DNA of 64,000 nt from the NCBI RefSeq assembly GCF_037042905.1, contig NC_087259.1:21362001-21426000 (forward strand), read 5' to 3'. Position numbers and translations under genes: made by a program. Origin of the DNA: Lytechinus pictus (Eukaryota; Echinodermata; Echinoidea; Temnopleuroida; Toxopneustidae). The notes below the pieces were generated by a model. That model was not told the DNA's origin and searched no databases. It saw nothing but the letters and a program-made list of their open reading frames with translations. This document shows, piece by piece, positions 1 to 12,462 of the stretch; the first letter of the stretch is position 1; every line of letters starts with the position of its first letter.

Positions 1-675
1 TAATAGCGTGTTCTCTATAACTACTTTGGTCGAGTTTTTGAAGTTGGAATATCGTCACCGCAGCATCTTCCCAGCAAGGATCAACACTCTTATAAATCCA
101 AAGTGCCACTACCACTTTGGAAAGCATCTGCTCCGGTATACCAAACTACTTAAATCATGTAAATAGTTCCCTGTTTCTAACTTTAAAATTCACGGTCTTG
201 GTCATAGTCTTTTAATATAGACCTCCATGCATTTTATAGGAGGAACACAAACTTCCGCTACTCTTTATAACATTCACAACTTAATATTCTGGACCAAAAT
301 AATGAAAGACAGCTATATTCATGTTTTCAAATAAAGAACAAAATGGTCATCGTAATTTTCTCATCAGAAGAAACAATATATGTCTTATTATTATATATAC
401 TAAGACTATCCAAAAGTACAAAGATCTATGGCCGAAGTCTCACCGTGTGATTGGATGACATTTCGTCTTTAAAATTTTGAAAAATTAATTTTGGGAAGAT
501 CGTACTGGTTAACGATTTAACAACTGGGTCATTGCAAGCCAACTTGAGCAAATAATGAACAACTAGGCTAATTTTCTAACTGCTAGCTGTGTGGGTTGTT
601 TATCGCGTTTCTTACAGGTTGGGTATATAACTTTTGCCCAATTGTTTTAAAAGTATATATTGCTTAAATCATAAC
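1..675. other. Non-coding AT-rich DNA
   Basis: No credible exon, RNA gene or recognisable repeat is seen. All open frames are short and low in complexity. Confidence 0.5.
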
Positions 676-860
676 CAGGGGTCGCGGAACGGTTTTCAAA
701 GTGGGGGGGGGGGGCTGAGCCAAAAGTGGGGGGCTGACCATGCAAAAAATCACAATCATATGGTAATTTTCACGTTTTTGTACACTGTTTTGGAAAAAGT
801 GGGGGGGGGGGGGTGTTGAAGCCCCCTCCCCAGCCCCCCCCCCCGCTTCCGCGGCCCCTG
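676..860. mobile_element. Short inverted-repeat element (MITE) with G/C tracts
   Basis: The left end CAGGGGTCGCGGAA and the reverse complement of the right end, CAGGGGCCGCGGAA, form terminal inverted repeats with one mismatch. The 5-mer ATAAC lies directly outside both ends (671-675 and 861-865) and could be a target duplication. The interior holds several runs of 7-14 G or C and no coding capacity. The CAGGGG terminus resembles hAT ends, but an 8-bp duplication is not seen, so the superfamily is open. A related, decayed end lies near 63301. Confidence 0.6.
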
Positions 861-1520
861 ATAACTGTAACAATAACAGTTTTCTGTAGTAAAAAAAATT
901 ACTCAGCATGCGAAGGAAGTCATGGTTTAACTTCTGCAACTGACCAAGCATCCGCTGGCGAATTTATCTTACATCGTGTGATCTTGGTTCGTCAAGTAAA
1001 AATTATAGGACCTTGGCTTGCGAAGATGGCAAGGATGATATATATCTTGTTATCTACCATGCACATTCATGTTTTCCTACAGGAAGATACCGGCGAGGTT
1101 GGCGGAAACACGCAGAAGACATTAACGACTCCTCGTCACACACTCCGGAGTTGGCATCAATTACTTTCGGTGTGCTGCAGGAGACGCCAGCAGAGTTAAA
1201 GGAAACGCACAGCATCTCCGAACGACTCCCAGGACCACGCCCTTTCGGTGGTATCATGTTCTAATGCCAACATTATAGTGCAGCTGCACAGTGTTGAGGG
1301 ATGGAAAGGAAGACGGCCGCATAGTTATAACGGAAATGGACAGCAGCTAAAACGAGATTGTAAAAAAAATGTCTTTCAGCCACACGTTCTCACACACAGC
1401 ACCAAGTTTTCATGCTGTCTTCATTTGCGCGCCAATTTCTGTTCTGTCACGTGATGAGTATGCCTTATGAGGGAGGGGGGTCAATGAGAAGGCACCTGCA
1501 GGGTTAATATAAGTAATTAT
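861..1520. other. Non-coding spacer
   Basis: Overlapping open frames of 83-128 codons around 813-1264 show no recognisable domain, and one begins inside the poly-G element. I see no supported gene here. Confidence 0.4.
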
Positions 1521-1860
1521 TCATGTTCAAATTCAAATTCAAATTTTCAAATTCAAATTTATTTATTTCACTTCCATTAAACAAAAACAAATTGTATACC
1601 ATATATAAACATAAATATTTGTATCCGTTGCAAAAAAAAATTAATAATACATATGTTGTGAAAAAAAAAACACTTAGACAATATGGGCAACACATTGCAG
1701 GTTTTAAATATGTATACTATTTTTTAATAGAAATTAAATTAAGATGGAAATGGAGGGACCCACTAAAAAGCAATGCTTGTACAATGTGGGCCTCTCAAAA
1801 AATAGATAACACAACAAATAACAAAATAACAAAGTACAAATACAGATATATGTAATCAAA
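1521..1860 (-). mobile_element. LINE 3'-end remnant
   Basis: Read on the minus strand, the stretch runs from a GTGGGTCCCTCC-like 3'-UTR to an AATAAATTTGAATTTGAA tail at 1521-1565. Simple tails made of short tandem units are typical of CR1/L2/Jockey-type non-LTR retrotransposons. No reverse transcriptase is left, so this is a strongly 5'-truncated copy. Confidence 0.45.
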
Positions 1861-4195
1861 TGAGAAAAAAATAAATAAATGAGAAATGTTGGGAGATACA
1901 ACTCAAAATCGTCACCCCCTATGCCACGCCCATCCCCTACCTGGCATCATATTCTACTCGTTTTGGTATGCTAATCAGCGTTGCTGCTTTACGAATACAG
2001 ACCCCCCCCCCAAAAAAAAAAAAGTAAGAAAGAAAGAAAGAAAAAAACAAACAAAAACAAAACCGCAAGATGAATGAACGAAAACACTTCTACTATTTTA
2101 TCATTCTAACTATGAAACGATCCATGGCAACGCCCTCCCCGTACAGAACCTCATTCAATATTTGGGCACGCACCCCCCCCCCCCTCCAGTTGGTCCATGC
2201 CTCAACTAAACCTACCAGTTCAGCTGGTTAATATGCCCTGCCTTTTGTAACATTTCTTTGTCGATTTTCATTCGTTTCCGACCTTTTGACAATTCTTCTC
2301 TAACTCCAAGTTTCAACAGATTTAATTATATTTTAGGGTGTAAACTATTGGTATACATGTCATACATGTCATAAGGGACTCCCAACAAATCCTGATCCGC
2401 CTTTCTGATTTTTTAAAAATCAATCGGGGGTAATTATGTCGTTTATCACATCGATGCTTTGCATGGGTTTTGGTTTGATATTATGTTGACACCGTTTCTC
2501 ATTGAAAGAACATGATGAAATGAAAAAAAAAAAATAAATAAATAAATAAAAATCAAACGAACCCATTCGGGGAACCCATTTATGTTAATTTCTTTCTTTT
2601 TCATAACGAGATGTGATCCTGAACATGATTATGATATCACGTTAACACCATACGTAACACCTTCACAAGCAGATGTGTAAAATTGTGAAGATATTCACAC
2701 GACCGTATGACAGTGTCGGAAAAATTGCAGAAATATGGGCTGATAGTAGGAATCAGTTTTAATAAATGTTTGCCCTCTATTTAGAAATGCAATTTGTTTT
2801 CTTATTCATATTAATCTAACAAGTCAAAACAAAATCATCTTGGATAAATCGAAGTGTAGGTTTGACATGTTTGACTGTTTTGGTTTACACATATTTACAA
2901 CTTTCATTAATATTGTTCTATTATTTATTCTCAAGTTTTCACTATTGTGATAATACTGAATGAAAGATGGCCAGAAAAATTAGAGTTTTATATATCGTTT
3001 TTAATGGAATTTTTGTGTCTTACTTTCATCATGTTTCCATTCGTGTTAAAAATTTTCGCCCATTTTATTTCATTCATTTATTATTCATTTAATTTATTCA
3101 TTTATTTAATTTTATTATCATTATTATTATTATTATTTTTTTTTTTTTTTTGGGGGGGGGGGCTGATGTACATATTTGAGGACGACAATGGCTGAGAAAG
3201 AAATGTTTTACCTCCCCCTTCCTTGTCACCCCCTTAATTTTTTCCACCCATCCTTTCTGCCTTTCTCCTCAATTTCCTGAAATCCCCTTTCCCACTCTGT
3301 CTCTCCTTCCATCTCAGCATGTCCCCTAAAGCGACGCCATGCATTCGATGCATTACTCATTAAGATCTACTTCGTCTGTGAATGCCTTAGGGTATGACTG
3401 TCAGACGCTAGCAATTAATTTAAATTCCTCTATACATTCATGTTGTACGATGGTTGACTTGCACACAGCCTGGATTCATCATATTAATTATATTAAACCT
3501 AATTAATGGATGAATCACGTTGTATTTTCCAACTAAGCTCATTATTCTCCTTATAAAGTGTTTCTTCCTTAACCATTGCTTGTGATGCAATAATTCCAGA
3601 AAGTACACAAAATAAGTTTGCGATATCAGACATATAAGGAAAAAAGGCATAGGAAGAAACCATAGCATTAAGTAAACGACTTTTAATTCTCGCATCTTAA
3701 GTGTCTAGAATCTGGAAAAAGAAGAAAGGGATTCGGGTGTAACAGGGAGTGGGTAAAGAGGCATGGGATTGGAATGGGAACGATTTTTGCAGAGGAGGTG
3801 CTGGTTTGGGTAAAAAAAGGGGAAAACAAGATTTTTCGCTCCAAAATGAAGGCAATTTTGGTCAGAAAAAAATAACAAGCAAAAAAAAGGAAAATATGTT
3901 CCACCCAAAATGAATCTGAATGTGGTCAAAATTCAAATTATAGCACACCAGCCTGATATCCAGGGGTTGTTGTCTTTGGTGTATAACATGCGCAGCACCC
4001 CCAAAGGTTAAGGGGGCATTAAAAAAAAGCTTCGGTGATCTTTGAAGTAGTGTCTTTCTGAAATTGAAGTCCTGTAAATAATATGGTTGCTAGGAATCTA
4101 CTATTAAAATTAGCTCAACGAGTCTGACAAATCAGGTGACAGTTGAGTAGTGATTGATCTGATTTTTATTGCTGTTTGCTTTTTGAAACCAGGGG
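1861..4195. other. Non-coding spacer with homopolymer junctions
   Basis: Contains a poly-C/poly-A junction at about 2000-2022, a C run near 2172-2184, an (AATA)n patch near 2530-2550 and a T-run/G-run junction at about 3138-3162. No gene is supported. Open frames at 2947-3195 and 3438-3929 are low-complexity and lack domains. Confidence 0.45.
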
Positions 4196-4203
4196 CGTAA
4201 AAT

Positions 4204-4316
4204 CAGTGGCAGACCATGACCCAGAGGAGACAATGATTGGAGGGGCACTGTATTGTTTGTGAACAATGCTGTGCCCCTCCAATGCTTTGTCTTCTCCGGG
4301 TCATGGTCCGCCACTG
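4204..4316. mobile_element. hAT-type MITE, near-perfect hairpin
   Basis: A 113-bp element made almost entirely of two inverted arms that begin CAGTGGCAGACCATGACCC and CAGTGGCGGACCATGACCC, with a spacer of about 20 bp. A perfect 8-bp duplication, CGTAAAAT, flanks it at 4196-4203 and 4317-4324. CAGTGGC ends plus an 8-bp duplication are diagnostic for the hAT superfamily. It has no coding capacity and needs a transposase in trans. It sits inside older repeat-like sequence containing AGCGAAGTGAGCGAGC (4334-4349). Confidence 0.9.
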
Positions 4317-4324
4317 CGTAAAAT

Positions 4325-5860
4325 ATTGCAAATGAGCGAAGTGAGCGAGCCATAAATTGCAAAACAAAAGCAACAATTAAAAAGAAACCACAGTAATATA
4401 CAGTCGGCGAACTTGGAGTGCTAACAAGTGATTGCGGTCATACATTTAAAGATATTTCATGAATGTTTTCATAATTGAAAACACAATTCAATTTTATGTA
4501 ATTCAATAAATGTTTGTGACTAGAGTCTGCTGCTCCTATCCCATTCATATCTGATCCCCCCTAGTATTACCCAGTGTTCTTGCCATAAATTCTTACTTGT
4601 TTGTGTTATCATTTAAAGAAACATACACTTACACATAGCTAAGCATTGGAAGACAATCGAAACAATAAAAAAAGTGGGAGCCCCCACCACTTTCATGAAA
4701 GATTAAAAGAAAGAATTAAACAAACCAACCAACACAGTTATTGATAGGTCTGATTTTACTAGACTAATGATCGATAGACAGAGTTGTTTTTTTTATATTG
4801 AGGGTTCAAACTTTCCGTATCGATGTAACATTTGATAGGGACTTCCTTCTTGCCCTCGATACTTGAAACTTCATTATCATAATCAACTGGTTAAAAAAAG
4901 TTACATGAGGAAGTATTAGTCCTACTGTAACATAGCTTCTTTACAGGCCAAGTTATTTCTTATATTTTAACTATACCTGTTCTAAAATGTATATAGCCGA
5001 GATTAAACACACATACCACACACACCGGTACGCCCACGCCCACCCTCTCACGCACACACGTGATGTTGATGATGATGGTGATGACGATGAACAGTTACTT
5101 ATCATCATAAACTGGTTTCTGAAAAAAAAAAGACAAATGTTATGAATTAACTCGAATCATATGCTTTAATTTCAAAATGAATATGACGTCTTGAACGAGA
5201 CTATCGCAAGAGGGTCACAGATATAGGGCGGAACTCTGGTCAAATAGTAGGATGATAAAAAATACAAACACAGACATAAGGCAAGCCTATATTACCTTAT
5301 AAGGGGTTTGATGCAAATTAGGAAGTGTTTGAATAATTCCGCTGGCCTGGTTCTTCTTTTTTCCTTTTCTCTGAGCGTAAGTGATCTACTTATTTGTTTG
5401 TCACAGGACGATAATCTCCCAAGGTCTGACGGTGCCTTTTCAAAATATTTTTTCGTTTAGTTATGAACACACGTTGTATGAGAAAAATAGAAGACTATGA
5501 AAACATAACTTGTTATGATGTCTCGTATGGCTACTTATGTATGCATCTAAATTCATTATTGTTATTATTATCGACTTAAGAGATTAAAACTTCTACTTTG
5601 ATATACAGCACGACATAATCGATAAACTTCCACTTAGAGTAAGTGATTGAACTTATGTTAACAATCATTTTCTAAAATAAAAGACAATCAAAGTTATTTA
5701 TAGTAATCACTAACTGTTTTCCCGGGCAGATATATACCCAGGTCAAGATCTCAAAAACAGAACCTTTATTTTTAAACTGAAGTTTCTGAAGTGATGGAAG
5801 TCCATTTAATGGTGTATTCGATACCGGGATTCGATACCACCGGGTGATCTCGAATAAGCA
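4325..5860. other. Non-coding spacer
   Basis: AT-rich DNA with a short CA/CACG-rich patch (about 5010-5060) followed by a GATGATG run. No exon or RNA gene is recognised. Confidence 0.4.
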
Positions 5861-5869
5861 ACCCCCCCC

Positions 5870-6072
5870 CCAAAAAAAAAATACATCCCCCTTTCTTTCA
5901 TTCTTCCATTGGGATTCGGTCAAAAAACCATTTACCTCACCTGGGTTGAGTGAAGCACAATGTGGATAAATTTCTTGCTGAATGAAATTATACGCCATGG
6001 CTGGGATTCGATCCCACGACCCTCTGTTTAAAAGTCAGAAGACTAATCCACTGGGCCACAACGCTCCACAAA
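5870..6072 (-). mobile_element. tRNA-derived SINE
   Basis: On the minus strand, 6072-6001 reads like a tRNA: an A-box-like TGGCCCAGTGG, an anticodon-loop-like CTTTTAA (tRNA-Lys type) and a B box GGGATCGAATCCC. The body after it contains CTCAACCCAGGTGAGG and then a T/G-rich tail at about 5865-5885. Several stem mismatches and the long 3' body argue against a functional tRNA gene and for a Pol III SINE. The insertion ends are not sharply defined. Confidence 0.7.
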
Positions 6073-7290
6073 ATATTGAATACCATGTTGAAACTGCACC
6101 GAACCCCTAGTTGATTACTAGTAATTTTAAACATAATGGTCAGGATTACAAAAAATCCTTCTTATCGTTCTAATTGTAAGTCATTATTGATACAGTTATG
6201 ATGTGCACAGAGTTATTAAAGAGCTTGGTTTAAATGGTTAAAATTACTATAAAAAAAAAGCGATAGAAGTTGTCCCGTATGAAATAACTTAATTGAACAT
6301 TATGGTAAATTGTATGTTTTGGTGTATAGAAGAGGAAACACGTTTCAAAACTGGTATTAAATTCCCAATATTTAACCAAACATGGATTATGAAAGCAAAG
6401 CTTCCTGATCAATTCCGAGTCAGTGATTTTTGTACTCGTCAACAACTTCTGACTGAATCAACACAATACAATACGGGTTGGACTATTGAAGAAGCGGTGT
6501 ACAAATAATTATGGAAAAAATGAACAACAGATAACAGGGAAATATGCCAATATTAAATGGGTAAAGGAAAGACTCGGGTCAATGAATCCACTATTCAAGC
6601 AAAACGTAGGGCCTGGGAATATTTTTAAAGACCATATTTGCAGACTGTTCTTTATATTTTATGGTAATGGTAAACCGAGCTGAACTTTACAAAAATGCCT
6701 ATGATAGATTGAAGCGTCGCAAGGATTAAACTAGCCAATACTAGCCCCCTTGTTGAAAGAAGCTGATCGACGAACTCGAACATAATGTAATAGTTCGATA
6801 TATCACGAGATAAAATGTAGTTTATTTTCAGGCTTTAGGTCAGGATAATCAATTTTGTTGCGTTGGGTTTATGATGATAACTTGACTGGGGGTCAAAATG
6901 ATACTCATCAGCAGAACAGGACATTTTTAGTGAGACAATTCGCTGAACAGAACACATAAGTTTAAAGCTACACCAATTCGAATGTGAAGCAATTTCAACT
7001 TCTGTTATGTGATAATACTTAGTCACCACAAGTTGTTATTGATAAAATGTAGTAGGTATTCTGATGCGTATCTATAACGACTTCATTTCTTCGAAACTTA
7101 TTAACACATTACTCTCTGAACATTCATGCATGGCAGAATTGCATGAGTGTGTGGGGGTGTGTGTGTATTGAAAGTGAAAACAAAAGGGGGATCGGGGGCA
7201 TAGGCTGAATCCTCCCCATACAGGAAATCTTGAATAATGAATAAGGTAATGAATTTAGACCGTGAGAAAGTTTTAGGAGTCTACCATTTG
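6073..7290. other. Non-coding spacer
   Basis: Open frames of about 65-71 codons (6293-6683, 6835-7029) have no recognised motif. A short GT run lies near 7146-7166. Confidence 0.4.
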
Positions 7291-7299
7291 TCCACCGTT

Positions 7300-7472
7300 C
7301 CACAAACTCTATTTAACTTTATGTATTGAATTGTGTTCCTTAAATGTAAGATTATGTTATATATATTTTATTATGTCTTGCAGTATTTTCGACCTTGTTA
7401 TGTTATATTTATCATAACTATGTACAATTGTGAAACGGAAATCTATAAATCAAATCAAAATCAAATCAAACT
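7300..7472 (+). mobile_element. LINE 3'-end remnant with (AATCA)n tail
   Basis: The stretch ends in TGTGAAACGGAAATC followed by repeated AAATCAAATC units at 7446-7470. This matches the 3' tail layout of CR1/L2-like non-LTR elements. No coding sequence remains. Confidence 0.4.
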
Positions 7473-8949
7473 CATTATCCCAGTATGACCAACGTCGCGT
7501 TTTAAATGCAGGGTCTTGATGCAAGGTTAGATCGCGTCGACCAAGATGGGCGTGGCAGTTTTGCGATCAGCTGTTCGCTGAAGTACACGTGTGTGTACAG
7601 TTCGTCTGTACAGAATACTGTAGTTATTGAGCAATATTTGTCTGCCACATCGTTCATTAATTCTAATGACAATTAAACAGTAATCATACAGATAATGATA
7701 CATGAAGTAAGGAAAAACATATATATATTTTGAAGAAAGAAATATATATATATATATATAAGGATATATTTTCGTTAAGGTTGTTATAAGCATCACTTCC
7801 GCGTTTGTAAGTCTTCGCAACAGACAATACTAACAAGAGAGAAGAACAAATGGGTGGGAAATAAAGCTGGTATGCATACTTATGTGTAACATTTGGAGAT
7901 AGTCTGGGAGGCCATGAAAGGAGCTACTCTCATACATTAATTAAAATTCAAATATTGTGACCCAATTAAGACCAGACCTACCATTCCTCATAACCAGAAC
8001 TAAATAACCATTTACATCGTATTTTCGTTTATAATAGTATATGATACAGTGCCGTATGAAACACAAATACGTTGAGCTTTCATCACTTTATGATCCTGAA
8101 TGTGATATAACCATGACGAATATATCCATAATGACTCTATGTAAACAATATTAAACTGATATAATATACGTGTTGTTTGCAGGCGATAACACAGGGCAAG
8201 TCTGTATCATACAGATACATGGCTGGGGTGGTGGTGTTCTGCGACATGTACACACACACACAAAAAAACATATTCCAAGTCGACTGATGATATGTCATTG
8301 GAAATAACGTATTATATTAGATCGGTCTGAGATTGGTAACATGGGTGTGACCGACCCCCAATATACATGCACTACAATTATAAATGACTTTGAACAGTAA
8401 AACAAATACAGTATATAGGGTTGGTTATTCCAGCTTGATAACTGCCGACCGTCTGGTAAAACAGCTCTGAAGCTTGATATTCTACTATGGGCAGAGGTGG
8501 ATAATATTTGGTCCTAGTCATGATAAAGTTTATTCGTTTGAAGCCGAGAATGGCATATTCTTTTTATTCGACCATTGATTAAACTTCGCGAAGCTGTGTT
8601 GTTCTATAAAAAAAGACGGGTAAAAGGAGACACAATTCAAGAGAATACATGCAGGCCTACCTTAAAATGCTCGCAGTAGTGGAGTAATTAGGAAGCTGTT
8701 GATCTCAGATTGTGTGCCAAAAACAGTCCCTTGAAAATGTGTGATACAGGAATAATAAAAAAAGAATGCATATACCTGTATCATTTTATGTGGCTTTGAA
8801 TTAGCTTTTATTTACGCCTAATCCGTGATAATTGGATCTTGTGTTGAGATATACTCAGTATCTTTAAAAGGTATCTCGAACAAAATATAAAAATGAAAAG
8901 ATAAACATATTTTTTCGTCATATTTTCAGGTCCGACTGTGGTCTTTATC

Positions 8950-8980
<31 letters not shown>

Positions 8981-9255
8981 GGGGGGGGGGGGATATTATA
9001 TATATTAGTCATGCAATGACAGATCGACACAAAAAATCAATAAAAGCATGACAAGCTCTTTTATTATTGAGATACAAAAATCCAAGGATTAAAGAGGCAG
9101 AATAGCCGATGTAAATATCAAACAATTGGAATGCCTCTGATAGTCTCGCCTAAATTACGCGATACAATGTAGCAACAGTGCTTACTTTGAAAATGACTAT
9201 TAAATAATGATAAAAAACACACATACATGATTATAATAATATAATACCACGTTCA
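7473..9255. other. Non-coding spacer with AT microsatellite and a T/G homopolymer junction
   Basis: An (AT)n microsatellite lies at about 7741-7760. A run of about 30 T followed directly by about 12 G lies at 8955-8992. No gene is recognised. Confidence 0.45.
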
Positions 9256-9560
9256 TTGACCCTTTATCAAGTGACCTACGACTTATGCAAGATGAGCAGT
9301 GATACTGGATTACCGCTATGTCCACATTTCATTAACTATATCCATAAAGTTTCAAAGAGTTATGATATCAGTTCAACAATTAACCACAACATGGCCAAAA
9401 ATCATTGACCTTACATGACCTTCGACCATGGTCATGTGACCTGAAACTCGCACAGGATGTTCAGTGATACTTGATTTCTCTTATATCCAAGTTTTATATT
9501 CTAGATCCATAAAATTGTAAAGTTACGATAGTAATTCAACAAATACCCCCAACATGGGGG
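9256..9560. repeat. Two diverged copies of a ~149-bp tandem repeat
   Basis: Copies start at 9256 and 9405. Both begin TTGACC, carry GTGAC near the start, a CAGTGATACT(T/G)GATT segment, a TATCCATAAA/GATCCATAAA segment and then (G/A)TTCAACAA. Several TGACC half-sites lie near the junction (9405-9445). The unit looks like an interspersed repeat of unknown class. Confidence 0.6.
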
Positions 9561-12360
9561 CTGTACCAATCGTCAACCTTATTTTCAGTCTAGTTCAAAT
9601 ATTCATACATTTTCGATAATAAACATAAAACTACATCATACATTATGTCCACACATTTGAAAGTAACTTGTAAACTAATTAACAAAATGGTGTAGCCCGT
9701 GGGCTCTGCAGGTTAATGATCCGAAACAATAAATCAATGTCATCATGATCATTAAGAGATTGAAGTGCAAACTAGACAATAAATATTTAGCGGCATCAAT
9801 CAAGAATTAGGCCTATCATGACATGTTTTCCAACTTGTTCTAATATTCATTTAGATGTACTGCTAGCTTCGTTTAAAATAGTGAAGTGAAAGTGCAAATC
9901 TCCACAATCAGAATCCTTTCCATTTCATTTGGTATAAATTGATCATTATTGATTCATTAATCAATCGATCAGTTAATTTATTGTGTAATTAATTAAACGA
10001 TTAATCAATTTTGAATAGAATAGAATTGAAATGAAATTCTGTCTTATGAGGGGTCTTTTTTATTTATCTATTTAGTTATTTCATATATTTTGGGGGCTCT
10101 TACAGTGTATATCGAATACAATATGTGTGGAATTCCAAACTAGGAAATATAATTTACGATTTCAGACTAGTATCTCTTCTCATCAGTCGGCAAAGAATAA
10201 CGGTAATTTGTAGAGGGGTATTATGTAGGGCAAATGATGACACCTTGTCCACAATGGGTCAGTCTGGCGTCTTGCCATGTCCCGCCAGTTAATGAGTAAA
10301 CAGACTCTTGAATATGGCGGGGTTCGAATCTTCAAACAAAGCTTACAAAGTTGATCAAAGAAACGGGGACAAAATAGCGTGACCGTTATCGGTCCGTTCA
10401 ATGCACTGTTATTGATCAATGTGCACCCTTTACTGGGCCTGTTTTCCGGTTAGGTATAGACGGATCGATATTATCACGTGATGTACAAACCCTATTATGA
10501 TGAGCCGCCTCGATCCTCATCCAATGTGCTTGAATTGAGAAATGAGGGCAAGAACAGACGAGGGGCACAGAATTAGGTACGTGCTCCCCATAGCCAAAAT
10601 GTAAGTGGAAGGACATGGTTTGAAATCATCAACCCTTTTCTTAAAAAAAGAAGAAAAAACCTTTTCCTTCTTGCGAAAGTAGATTTCAAAATCGTGCCCA
10701 TCCCTAGCTTGTCAAAGAAAAAAAATGTAGCCCTTTTCTTGAAAGAATTTTCATCTCCCAACATCCAAAAGAAATGTGCTTAATGATAACAAACATTATA
10801 TCATGTGCCAGTGAGAATTAAGATGCTGGGTTTTCAAATACAATCATACAGGCCTACATTTCAATGTATAAAGGCTGTATTGGATATAATAGAGATGACT
10901 GCCTTTCTTCGTTCAACGATACAAGACCCAGTTGTTTTTTTTTTCTTGGGGGGGGGGGTGTATTTGACTTATCGATCGCCTCTCCAACGTCTTTAATAAA
11001 GATACAAACGTTTCGTTTTACGTGCAGCTGTCTCAGAAAAGGGGCATTGAGGGTGAACATGCAAAGATGATAGACCTGAAAATCTTTCTTTCAACCCGCA
11101 GTGCCGTGATACAATTTTAGAACAAGGAAAACAAAACAACAACAACAACAGCACAGGCAAGAAAAAGAACTGCTGACTACCTTCATTTTCCCAGGGCCAA
11201 TCTGTATTATATTGGCCTATTTTGTGTTTAAAAAGTAATGAATAGCAGGCCTAACCCTGTTTTCGCATTTTATTATTTTTAAAATACAGTATGCTTGTAT
11301 TATTAATTTATGTTATGGTTATCATTTATGATAAAAGGTTCACTCGCCAGTGATTGGTTGACTGAATACCATAAACATGATAAATGCAGGTCTTTTCATT
11401 AGATCTTATTAATCGGTGACATGCAAGGGGTGTGGGGTGGGGCATAATTTCGTTGTCTGTATTGGCAGATGTGAAGTGGATTTTGAAAGAAGTTCTTTTA
11501 ATATTTTCACAAAAGTATATTCCAAAAAACTGCAAAATCCCTCGCATGTTTTCAGCCACAAAGCTCTTCTAAAGCTCAAATAATACGCGAGATTGTTCAA
11601 TACAAGTCAATATTTTATAAATTCTCGCATTCTTGTCAATATCAACACAAAATGCCCACAACTTCGTAGAAAGAACACGTCACAATTTATAGTAAAAGTA
11701 TATGCAAATATATTAGGCCTACTCAGGTGGGTCCGCCCACCAGCCCCCAATATGAACCCTTATCAAACACGATAATGACGTATCAAATTCCTGGTTTGTC
11801 AGGATCTTATGATATATTATTACCGAATAAACTTGCATTAAACTTGTTTTTGTATAACATAATGAGGTGGTTGGAGCCGGCTCGCTATGCTAACATACTA
11901 TATAAAGGTTCGATTTTGCAGTTGAAAATAATATCAGTGCTAATACTGAATCTTGGACCTACGTTAGCAATGGGGTCTTTCAAATTACTTGTCAACTTTT
12001 AGGTATACACTTTTCTAGTTTAGAAACAAGCCTGCTTACCCGTCTTGCATCATGCAAACACATTTCCAATTAGTCGAAAGCTAAATTTCTTTCTAAGTTC
12101 ATCCATGGACCCCGTCCCTCAACCGATGACATTTTCAACTTGAGGGAGGCTGACCGGGAAATTATACATAACTACTCACACCACGAAATAACATATTGCT
12201 TTTAGCATCATAATGGAAATTAAAGAGCATATTTCGATGCTATCAATGTTCTCGAACATGAGTGCAGCTATCAGCTGGGACGGCTATCATCCACAACATG
12301 ATCTAACTACTAATCTATCAGGAACATAGTTTCATTAATGAAATCGTATATTATGTGCTG
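9561..12360. other. Non-coding spacer
   Basis: AT-rich DNA with palindrome-like AT stretches near 9940-10030 and a T/G homopolymer junction at 10936-10957. A B-box-like GGTTCGAATC at 10321 is not supported by a tRNA fold. Open frames of 60-91 codons lack domains. Confidence 0.4.
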
Positions 12361-12366
12361 CTACTT

Positions 12367-12367
<1 letters not shown>

Positions 12368-12441
<74 letters not shown>
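12368..12441. repeat. (CTA)n microsatellite
   Basis: Almost uninterrupted CTA/TAC triplets, followed by a short degenerate tail to about 12462. Confidence 0.95.
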
Positions 12442-12442
<1 letters not shown>

Positions 12443-12462
12443 AGTAACTATACTACTACTAC

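Noticed and set aside
813-1264. Overlapping 83-128 codon frames
   Set aside because: They start in or beside a poly-C MITE and have no domain, no splice context and no codon bias.
6001-6070. Functional tRNA-Lys gene on the minus strand
   Set aside because: A and B boxes are visible, but the anticodon stem has a mismatch, the acceptor stem does not close and a SINE body follows.
6293-6683. Two consecutive 65-71 codon frames resembling a broken gene
   Set aside because: No motif could be assigned, and intervening stops are frequent when the frames are joined.
10200-10335. tRNA-like sequence with GGTTCGAATC
   Set aside because: No matching A box at the right distance and no cloverleaf found by eye.
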